38,890 nucleotides of DNA. Origin: a virus. Position numbers and translations under genes: made by a program. Each line of letters begins with the position of its first letter. Within the stretch, counting starts at the first letter, position 1. Shown one piece after another: positions 31,656-37,928 of the stretch. The stretch is taken from positions 1 through 38,890 of the IMG/VR virus record IMGVR_UViG_3300023109_002463, one strand, 5' to 3'. The notes under the pieces are model-generated. The model was not told the DNA's origin. It was given only the letters and a program-made list of their open reading frames with translations, and searched no databases.

Positions 31656-32074
31656 TAAAGGAAAAGTTCCCGCATGTTGATCGCATCACCATCGACCTTC
31701 TTGCCCTTCTTTATTTTCTTTTCTATTTTCTTCAATTTTTCCTTCTTAATGTGGTAAGAGGTGTCAAAATTATTGTTTGCATAGTTCCTGAGTTTAGTCC
31801 TGTTCTCATTACTGAGGCACATGAAAAAACTCTCGGGGTTAATATTAAACTCATTAATAATGAGGAATGCTAGACTAAAAAGATCTTGGCATGCTGTAGA
31901 CTTGAGACTAAACAACTCATTGATCTCTCTACGATATTTCTTTCTCAGTTTAACGGGGGTATTTTCCTCAGAGACCGTCATGTCATCCGCATCAATGATA
32001 CTTTCGATATGATCGATAAGTTCACTGCTCCCGTTCAACTTGAACATGCTCTTAAAGATGTCTTCTTCTTTCAT
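31655..32074 (-). CDS. Possible late-transcription coactivator, gp33-like
   Basis: The 139-aa protein lies where T4 has gene 33 (order 33-59-32). It has a helix pair ACQDLFSLAFLIINEFNINPESFF that resembles the T4 gp33 segment SYLEATTAFLEENSIPETQF. It ends with NMRELFL, a hydrophobic C-terminal motif like the clamp-binding LDFLL end of T4 gp33. gp33 bridges gp45 clamp and host RNA polymerase at late promoters, and the window has many late boxes. A long Lys-rich stretch (KKEKLKKIEKKIKKGKK) before the end is extra. The call rests on position and these two features. Confidence 0.5.
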   Translation of the reverse strand: MKEEDIFKSMFKLNGSSELIDHIESIIDADDMTVSEENTPVKLRKKYRREINELFSLKSTACQDLFSLAFLIINEFNINPESFFMCLSNENRTKLRNYANNNFDTSYHIKKEKLKKIEKKIKKGKKVDGDAINMRELFL

Positions 32075-33492
32075 ACTATAATACCATCATTGTTGAGTTC
32101 ATCTGGATTGCCCTGCTCACGGTTTCGCTTCTTGCGTTCACGTATTGCCTTAACGGTTTCCTTCGTCTCTTCTTCTGCTTCTGATTCAAATCCACCATGT
32201 TCGCATTTTAACGTCATCTTATCATAGTCAACATCTATTATCACAAATTGTCCTTCTTTACACATCCTAGACTTTGTGATCTTAAATCTTAGTTGACTTT
32301 GTTCGTCCAGTGTCTCTGGTTTCGTAATACTGATGATAAGGTCTGCGGTCATACCGATACCGAATGAGTCAGATAGTGATTCCATACCAACATCCATCTC
32401 TCCAATAGCAGAGCGATTATTCTGGGAACCAGTAATAACAGGACATTCGTGTCGATACCCTAACCATCGAAGGTTCTCAGATACTTCCTTACCTTTATCA
32501 TAATTAGAGGTCGCATTCTTATCAATAGGTTTCATGATCCCAAGGTAGTCAACAACGATCAGGTCAGGGGAAAAGTTCCTCTTCAATTTCAACTCATTTA
32601 AATAGTTGTCCAGTTGTAGTGCTGTAACACTTGACGGAGGAAACTCAGCAATTACAAACTCGCCGATCTTCTTCTCTTCATATGCTGTTCGGATCCTATC
32701 CTTCACTTCCTCACGCATATCCACCAATTTTTGCATACTTAAATTAGTGAATGTAGAGGTGAACCTTTGGTGGATATGCTCCTTTGTGATCTCGAAGGAT
32801 ATATAGATTACGTTCTTTCCTGCCTTAATCGCATTACAAGCAACGTTACCCATAATCATTGTTTTACCAGTACCTGCCGTACCTGCAATAACATTAAGAC
32901 TCTTATTGATGATCCCACCGCCTATCGCATCATCTAGTTTTGGTATGCCTAGTGGGATACGTTGATTCATGTCCTCCAATGTATCATAAATACTATCAAA
33001 GGTCATCATGTCGGAATAGAACACTCCTAAGTCTTCGTCCCAACTAATAGAAACGATGTCCTGCATACGCTTAGACAATGTCTCCATATCCATGTTCTGT
33101 TCCTCAGAGTACACGTTCTCGGCACACTCAGTAACAAAATTGTACATCGACTTTTCTTTAACGTAGTCCTTGGTCGATTCAAACAACCACTCTTCTTCTT
33201 TTATAGGACTAAAGTCTTTGTCCTTGCATTCCTGCAAGAGACGGTTGACCATTTTTATCTGCTTCTCGTTGTCACTTGCATTTTGAACGATCTTTTTGAC
33301 AACAGAGTAAGAAGGGATCTTGCTATACTTTTCGTAGTACTTCTTGACTACCTTCAGGATAGTTGCGGAGGACGAAGAAAAATATTCCTTCTTGAGATTC
33401 GTAACAACCTTTCGGAAATACGCCTCGTCCTCCAACAACCCCTTAATAATAAACTTTTCGGTTTCATACCATTTTTCGTTAACGTCTGACAT
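32071..33492 (-). CDS. 41: Replicative DNA helicase (gp41, DnaB-like)
   Basis: This is the 5'-3' hexameric fork helicase. The 473-aa protein has an N-terminal helical domain, Walker A GTAGTGKT (204-211), the strand NVIYISFEITKEHIHQRF, and Walker B LIVVDYLGIMK. A TGSQNNRSAIGE loop follows, matching the RecA-core glutamine/arginine region. The length equals T4 gp41 (475 aa). It follows uvsX directly, as in T4, though T4's gene 40 is missing between them. No Shine-Dalgarno is clear; the ATG begins right after the uvsX stop, so translation is probably coupled. Confidence 0.94.
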   Translation of the reverse strand: MSDVNEKWYETEKFIIKGLLEDEAYFRKVVTNLKKEYFSSSSATILKVVKKYYEKYSKIPSYSVVKKIVQNASDNEKQIKMVNRLLQECKDKDFSPIKEEEWLFESTKDYVKEKSMYNFVTECAENVYSEEQNMDMETLSKRMQDIVSISWDEDLGVFYSDMMTFDSIYDTLEDMNQRIPLGIPKLDDAIGGGIINKSLNVIAGTAGTGKTMIMGNVACNAIKAGKNVIYISFEITKEHIHQRFTSTFTNLSMQKLVDMREEVKDRIRTAYEEKKIGEFVIAEFPPSSVTALQLDNYLNELKLKRNFSPDLIVVDYLGIMKPIDKNATSNYDKGKEVSENLRWLGYRHECPVITGSQNNRSAIGEMDVGMESLSDSFGIGMTADLIISITKPETLDEQSQLRFKITKSRMCKEGQFVIIDVDYDKMTLKCEHGGFESEAEEETKETVKAIRERKKRNREQGNPDELNNDGIIV

Positions 33493-34605
33493 TTAGTTTT
33501 CGTCATCATCCTCTACAATATCGTCTGCTTCTGCATCTTCATCGAAGATTTTAACGAACGCATATTTTTGTCTACAGTATTCATCCAATTTATCCAAAAA
33601 CTCTGGCGTAAAAACCTCTTTCTTGTAGGTAGTCATTAGTTCTTTCAGTCTGAGTTTTTTTTCCAAGTGTATCACGTTATAATACCCCTTAGTGCTTGTG
33701 TCAATCAAACCCGCCTCGGAACAGTCCTCCATGATCCCGTGATATTTGTTAGGACCATTAGCAAATGATAGGTACATCTCAACCTGCTCACCTTCTGGAC
33801 AAAGACGATTCTTTTCTGACTTACATACCAGGGTGTTACCAAGTAACTTCTTACTCGCCTTATCCCTATCCTTACGCTTGTGCATGAATATCACCGCTGA
33901 AGACATGTAGGTAGGTTGTAACCCGCCTGATTGTACTTTCGTTGGTGCAGACATCGGATTCATCGCAGGTTTCTCATACACGTGGTTCGTGTAAATGAAT
34001 GGTATCTTCATTTTCCCACAGAACCTAGTCATCTCACGAAACATCGCCTTGCCCGTCTTGGCACGTTGACCCATGTCCCCGGCTTCCTTACCATCTGCAA
34101 CGTCACGCAGTTCTTTCGCACTAGAGAGATTAGCATAACTGTCCAAGACAATCAGGATTTTTTGCTTTGGGTTCTTTGCAAGTAATTCCTTACTCCCGTT
34201 AACCGCAAAGTTTCTAAACTGCTCCATCCCGTCTACAGGGAATGAATATACCTTAGATAAGTCTACCCCGATATTCCCTAGGGTGTCTTTTAGGTCAGTT
34301 GCTTCTGTATCGAAGTAAAGGGTTATGTAGTCCATCTTTTGGGCATTCTTAATAATCCTGCCACATATGTAAGACTTCCCAGTACTAGGTTCCCCAGCAA
34401 AACCAACAACTTTACCACAAGGGATGCCGTCGTAGATACTGCCAGTAATAAGGCGATTAAGGGCATAACTACCAGTATCAATATACTCATCGATCTCACC
34501 GAATGCGGTCGAATCCAATCTACCACCGTATACCCCTGCGTCTCCGCCGTATTTTTTTGCCGCTGATGCGAGAATGTCACCGTATTCGTCCTTTTTATTC
34601 GCCAT
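33493..34605 (-). CDS. uvsX: RecA-like recombinase UvsX
   Basis: Forms filaments on ssDNA and carries out strand exchange for recombination-dependent replication. The 370-aa protein has Walker A GEPSTGKS (71-78), Walker B ILIVLDSYANL (150-160), the AKTGKAMFREMTRFCGKM region, and a C-terminal acidic tail (DAEADDIVEDDDEN) that in UvsX affects DNA binding. The length is close to T4 UvsX (391 aa). The start overlaps the upstream stop as TAATG, with AAGGAT as ribosome-binding site. Confidence 0.95.
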   Translation of the reverse strand: MANKKDEYGDILASAAKKYGGDAGVYGGRLDSTAFGEIDEYIDTGSYALNRLITGSIYDGIPCGKVVGFAGEPSTGKSYICGRIIKNAQKMDYITLYFDTEATDLKDTLGNIGVDLSKVYSFPVDGMEQFRNFAVNGSKELLAKNPKQKILIVLDSYANLSSAKELRDVADGKEAGDMGQRAKTGKAMFREMTRFCGKMKIPFIYTNHVYEKPAMNPMSAPTKVQSGGLQPTYMSSAVIFMHKRKDRDKASKKLLGNTLVCKSEKNRLCPEGEQVEMYLSFANGPNKYHGIMEDCSEAGLIDTSTKGYYNVIHLEKKLRLKELMTTYKKEVFTPEFLDKLDEYCRQKYAFVKIFDEDAEADDIVEDDDEN

Positions 34606-35321
34606 TATCCTTCACCGCCTTCATCCGTCATCCCTTGGGTTGCTGACGGATTAGGCAAGGGTCCTTCTGGTGATCCTGCGTTTTCCTCAGGTTTCACAAA
34701 AGTCTTAAAAAGATCCTGACGTGCCTTCTCATATAAGTTGATTGCCTCAGAGAACTCCAAGAATTTCTTTTTGTCCTCGGTGGGTACCCCGTCGTTATTG
34801 ATCCTCTCTTGTAGAGCGGCGAATCCTGCTTGGCGTTTAACCATCTGACTGTTTACTTGCCCGTTCCAGAACTTATACATTACTCCGTGCGCATTAACTA
34901 GCAAATCTGCTTTGTCGGTAGCATTCTCCATGAAACTACAAAGGATATTCAGTGCTACATTAGCAGATGTCAATGCAACCTCTAGCGACATATCATTTAG
35001 TTCTGGGGTCAATGATCTCTCTTCTTCCCATACCTCTTTTGCGGTTCGTGAGAAATATCGAATCTCTCGCTCTACCTGTGCTGGGATTGCAAATACAATG
35101 TTTTTAATATTGGTATCGTATGGTTCGGGAAGTGTAGGAAGGAATGTTCCGACATCTTGCTCCTGTTTGTTGTTTACCAGAAAACGCTTGAAACTGTTTT
35201 CAGCAGAATGCTCAACTGGTCCCCAATTTAGGGAATACCTACGAATAGTCTTGTCTTCACCCTGATCTTGTAGGAATTGAAGAATTGGAAATGGCAAATT
35301 ACCTGAACGTGAAAAAATCAT
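34605..35321 (-). CDS. Hypothetical protein
   Basis: The 238-aa soluble protein is not recognised. The middle (residues about 65-180) looks largely helical (EREIRYFSRTAKEVWEEE, ANVALNILCSFMENA). The last 30 residues are a Pro/Gly-rich disordered tail. It has the strongest ribosome-binding site in this block (AAAGGAGGT) and is coupled by ATGA overlap to the preceding nuclease-like gene and by TAATG to uvsX. The position suggests a recombination-linked role, but no function can be read from the sequence. Confidence 0.72.
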   Translation of the reverse strand: MIFSRSGNLPFPILQFLQDQGEDKTIRRYSLNWGPVEHSAENSFKRFLVNNKQEQDVGTFLPTLPEPYDTNIKNIVFAIPAQVEREIRYFSRTAKEVWEEERSLTPELNDMSLEVALTSANVALNILCSFMENATDKADLLVNAHGVMYKFWNGQVNSQMVKRQAGFAALQERINNDGVPTEDKKKFLEFSEAINLYEKARQDLFKTFVKPEENAGSPEGPLPNPSATQGMTDEGGEG

Positions 35322-35962
35322 AAAACCTCCTTTGTTTCGGTCATTGTATCTAGTATATTTTTTATTTCAATCTGTTTGGGTATATCTTTTTCTATGAATT
35401 TGGAATATTTGATTACACGCTTCCCATCTCGTAGTCCCCTCTTAACGGGGATCTCAAACATGTTGTTCTCAAATAAAACCTTGAACTGTTGCACAATCAA
35501 TATCTCTGATGCGCCCGTATCGATATCCATCGTACCGAAGACAACATAGTCGGTGTCGCTTTCCCTTAGTTTCTTATCATTCCTTTCTAGGTAGTTTTTT
35601 TGGAATAACCACCCGTACCCGAATGTCTTAGCGGTGTAAGGCGAGATGCTTTTACAATGAAACTTAAGACCACCGTGGACAACAATGTCAGGGTCGTGCT
35701 TAAAGTCTTCCTTCATCTCATTCGTTCCATCATAAACATAAGGTTCTTCAACTAAGTCTTCACCAAAATTTTCACATAGATAGGGATAAGCACTCCCTAG
35801 TTCAAAAGAAAGACCAGTCGCCATGTCTTGATTAATCTTCTTGGCATTAAACTGATTTCTCTGTGCATACTTCTTAGCGTTCTGCTCATGATAAGCATCC
35901 GCATCAAATTGCGCCCTTTTAATGACAGAGGGTTCAACTGTACAACTATAGATTTTTTCCAT
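35318..35962 (-). CDS. Possible PD-(D/E)XK-type nuclease
   Basis: The 214-aa protein has the layout of a restriction-endonuclease-like fold. A Glu in the GLSFELGSAYPYL helix is followed about 45 residues later by DPDIVV and then LKFHCKSIS, which resembles the P-D-x(n)-(D/E)-x-K core with His replacing the second acidic residue. A GWLFQKNY segment follows at the spacing of the core's later helix. If active it may cut DNA. The unusual His makes the call uncertain. Its start has no Shine-Dalgarno but a TATAAT box 6 nt upstream. Confidence 0.45.
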   Translation of the reverse strand: MEKIYSCTVEPSVIKRAQFDADAYHEQNAKKYAQRNQFNAKKINQDMATGLSFELGSAYPYLCENFGEDLVEEPYVYDGTNEMKEDFKHDPDIVVHGGLKFHCKSISPYTAKTFGYGWLFQKNYLERNDKKLRESDTDYVVFGTMDIDTGASEILIVQQFKVLFENNMFEIPVKRGLRDGKRVIKYSKFIEKDIPKQIEIKNILDTMTETKEVL

Positions 35963-35968
35963 AGTCCC

Positions 35969-35974
35969 ATTATA
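35969..35974 (-). promoter_or_regulatory. Candidate promoter TTGTAA-16-TATAAT
   Basis: On the minus strand a TATAAT lies 6 nt before the ATG at 35962. TTGTAA (35991-35996, overlapping the previous stop codon) lies 16 nt further upstream, a plausible host-type promoter. The predicted mRNA is almost leaderless. Confidence 0.5.
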
Positions 35975-35990
35975 AGATTGCGGGATCTAA

Positions 35991-36464
35991 TTACAAATAT
36001 TGTCGCATCGCCGCAAGATGCTTACATACAAACAGGTCGCCGTCTGGGTTCGTTGTTTGTGTCCACGCCTGCGTGTGTGAGCGTGCATCTGCGGTGAGAT
36101 ATTTGGATGATAATGAGTACGAGGATAACCCTGCCTCTACAAGGGGTGCCCATAACCGATAGTAGAAATCCTTGCAGTCACAGTACATTTTATGGATCTC
36201 GCCCTCGGTATGGATGATGTACCCCTTGTGCCTCTTCATTTCTACTGAAGGGTACGATTTGAAGTTGTATTCCAACTTCTCGCTCCCATCTACAAAATCG
36301 AAGGCACTAGGGGGATTCTTTCTAACCTCGTCTTCCGCCTTGCGCAACCTCTCTTCATCGGTATTGCTAAGGAGTTGAGAAAACTTCGTCTCTAAGAAAA
36401 CATCTCCCTTGAAGATCTCAACAGGGAAGATTGGTTCCTGTACAGTGTAATCCTTAAAACCCAT
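35991..36464 (-). CDS. SWIM-like zinc-binding protein
   Basis: The 157-aa protein has CDCKDF (Cys95 and Cys97, counting from the ATG) and FVCKHLAAM (Cys147, His149), the C-x-C ... C-x-H set of a SWIM zinc finger. The spacing between the two halves is about 49 residues, longer than usual, so an insertion loop is implied. SWIM domains bind DNA or protein. I chose the ATG at 36464; a GTG at 36467 is also in frame. Both lie just behind a late promoter box, with no Shine-Dalgarno, so late mRNA is nearly leaderless. Confidence 0.7.
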   Translation of the reverse strand: MGFKDYTVQEPIFPVEIFKGDVFLETKFSQLLSNTDEERLRKAEDEVRKNPPSAFDFVDGSEKLEYNFKSYPSVEMKRHKGYIIHTEGEIHKMYCDCKDFYYRLWAPLVEAGLSSYSLSSKYLTADARSHTQAWTQTTNPDGDLFVCKHLAAMRQYL

Positions 36465-36484
36465 CACATATATTTATATGCGAT
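36463..36484 (-). promoter_or_regulatory. 9-bp hairpin with the late box in its apex, covering the start codon
   Basis: ATCGCATAT (36476-36484) on the minus strand pairs with ATATGTGAT (36463-36471), one G-U pair, with an AAAT loop. The late box fills the apex, and the 3' arm contains the GTG and most of the ATG start. RNA from upstream would be folded at the start; late RNA would not. Confidence 0.6.
36471..36478 (-). promoter_or_regulatory. T4-type late promoter box TATAAATA
   Basis: A perfect late box lies 6 nt before the ATG at 36464, between clpP and the SWIM-like gene. The predicted RNA start is at or one base from the start codon. Confidence 0.72.
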
Positions 36485-37134
36485 TATTTCTTAGAAGTTT
36501 TCCTCTTTGTTGCAGGTTTCTTTGCTCTGGGTTTTTTGTAGGTTTCCCACTTCCCAGATAGGGGTTTGATGATCTCATCGACCAACCCAAACTCTAATGC
36601 CTCTTTTGGGGTCAACCACTTATCACGCAAGGTCGCTTCCTTGATCTCCTCGTAGGTTTTTCCACAGTGAACTGCCATTTGCTCTGCCAACTTACGGTCA
36701 ATATCCATTGACTGCTTCATGGTAATTTCCATGTCAGCAACCGTGCCACGGGCACCAGATGATACCATGTGAATCATAACCCAAGAGTTATCAGTAGCGA
36801 ATCGCTTACCTTTAGTCCCTGCTGAGAGCATGAATGCTCCCATACTGCATGCTTCGCCGAGAACAACAGTTTTGATGTCATTCGGGATCATTTGCATAGT
36901 GTCGTAAATCGCTAAACCTGCGGTACAACTACCACCAGGAGAATTGATCCACATCGTAATGTCCTCTTCTTGGTTCTTGCTAGAGAGGGTCTGGAGTTGC
37001 ATGATCGTGGCAGATGCCGTCTGATCATTAAAATCTTGATCTAAAAAAATGATTCGATCTTCGTTTAACCTAGAATAAAGGTCAAATTGTAATAACCCAT
37101 CATCGGTTTTTTCTCGAACAGTAATAAAATGCAT
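36484..37134 (-). CDS. clpP: ClpP-like serine protease
   Basis: The 216-aa protein resembles bacterial ClpP throughout. It has YSRLNEDRIIFL, the oxyanion-region INSPGG, GEACSMGAF with catalytic Ser, WVMIHM with catalytic His, and LRDKWLTPKEALEFGLVDEI with catalytic Asp aligned to E. coli Asp171. ClpP barrels degrade proteins fed by ClpX or ClpA; no Clp ATPase is seen here, so host ATPases may be used. T4's own prohead protease (gp21) is of another family. A Lys-rich C-terminal tail is extra. The ribosome-binding site GAGG is inside a hairpin. Confidence 0.95.
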   Translation of the reverse strand: MHFITVREKTDDGLLQFDLYSRLNEDRIIFLDQDFNDQTASATIMQLQTLSSKNQEEDITMWINSPGGSCTAGLAIYDTMQMIPNDIKTVVLGEACSMGAFMLSAGTKGKRFATDNSWVMIHMVSSGARGTVADMEITMKQSMDIDRKLAEQMAVHCGKTYEEIKEATLRDKWLTPKEALEFGLVDEIIKPLSGKWETYKKPRAKKPATKRKTSKK

Positions 37135-37139
37135 ATTTA

Positions 37140-37157
37140 CCTCAAAGTGTTTCGAGG
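37140..37157 (-). promoter_or_regulatory. Leader hairpin covering the clpP Shine-Dalgarno
   Basis: On the minus strand CCTCGAA pairs with TTTGAGG (7 bp, one G-U pair) across a 4-nt ACAC loop. The 3' arm is the clpP ribosome-binding site, 5 nt before the ATG. It may lower clpP translation until it is opened. Confidence 0.5.
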
Positions 37158-37169
37158 AAATTTTAACCC

Positions 37170-37892
37170 TTATCTAGGTTTGGCAATAGTTTTATTCACA
37201 TCTTTTAAGAATACATGATCACCAATGTATTTGGTAATCGAAACTGCTCGTTGTCTACCGTCTATATGGGTCTTTCCCCCTAAAGTGGGATGTGTCCAAC
37301 TTGGTTTGCACTCTGATGGACCTTGAAATACATGGTAATGATCTGCACCGCCTGTTACATCATTTATCTCACCACGCAGTGATTTTTCAACTATCCCAAT
37401 TGCCTCCTCCCATTTAGAATGAGTGCCTGCCCTCTTGATGCTATTGTCTGGGGTTCTTCCATTGTGGCAGGAAAATTGTAATGGTTTCATGCATACCTCC
37501 GCATATCTCTTAGGGTCCCTACCTGCACGATTGTGAATAACATTCATTATCGCAATCATAGCATCCTTTTCGGTTTCACCGCCTGCTTCGAGGATAAGGG
37601 TAGACGCAACGATCTTTATCTCCTGTTCACTTATGGGAAATTTCTCTTTATTTAAATCAACAGGTTCTTCCTTTTTAACCACCTTTGGGTACTCTCGGTG
37701 AACATCAACCTTCTGCGGTACCTCTTGGTGGGATGGCGCTTTGGGCGGAGACAATCTCTGCTGGACTGCCTGACCTGCCGACAACCCTATCCCAAGACCT
37801 AATGCACCACCCTTTAGGGATGGAAGGATAGTGTCTTTCCATTTTCCTTCTAACACAAAAATCTCGTCTAATCTTTGTTCGAATGAATCCAT
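37170..37892 (-). CDS. SleB-like cell-wall hydrolase
   Basis: This 240-aa protein has a C-terminal SleB/Hydrolase_2 domain (about residues 88-228). The conserved Glu lies in LILEAGGET (E102 and E106), followed by IMNVIHNRA, LQFSC (138-142) and ADHYH (183-187). SleB enzymes are peptidoglycan lytic transglycosylases or amidases. The N-terminus has a Gly-rich hydrophobic segment (28-43) and a Pro/Lys linker. It may be the phage lysin or a virion-associated wall enzyme; late expression from the promoter just upstream fits either. The ATG has no clear Shine-Dalgarno (CCCCCTATA precedes it). Confidence 0.87.
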   Translation of the reverse strand: MDSFEQRLDEIFVLEGKWKDTILPSLKGGALGLGIGLSAGQAVQQRLSPPKAPSHQEVPQKVDVHREYPKVVKKEEPVDLNKEKFPISEQEIKIVASTLILEAGGETEKDAMIAIMNVIHNRAGRDPKRYAEVCMKPLQFSCHNGRTPDNSIKRAGTHSKWEEAIGIVEKSLRGEINDVTGGADHYHVFQGPSECKPSWTHPTLGGKTHIDGRQRAVSITKYIGDHVFLKDVNKTIAKPR

Positions 37893-37902
37893 TATAGGGG
37901 GT

Positions 37903-37926
37903 TAAATACTTGTCAACCAGTATTTA
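37903..37926 (-). promoter_or_regulatory. Inverted repeat around the late promoter of the SleB-like gene
   Basis: TAAATACT (37919-37926) on the minus strand, mostly late box, pairs with AGTATTTA (37903-37910) across an 8-nt loop. The 3' arm ends 10 nt before the ATG, so it could hinder but not directly bury the start. Confidence 0.45.
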
Positions 37927-37928
37927 TA
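37921..37928 (-). promoter_or_regulatory. T4-type late promoter box TATAAATA
   Basis: A perfect late box lies directly after the DNA polymerase stop codon. Predicted RNA start is near 37915, about 23 nt before the SleB ATG. It would also drive clpP. Confidence 0.75.

Noticed and set aside
36484-37134. ClpP-like protein as the prohead protease
   Set aside because: T4-like phages normally use a gp21-type enzyme, no capsid genes are nearby, and the similarity is to cellular ClpP.
37891-37896. TATAAT at the start of the SleB-like gene
   Set aside because: It overlaps the ATG itself, so RNA would start inside the gene; the late box at 37921 is the better promoter.
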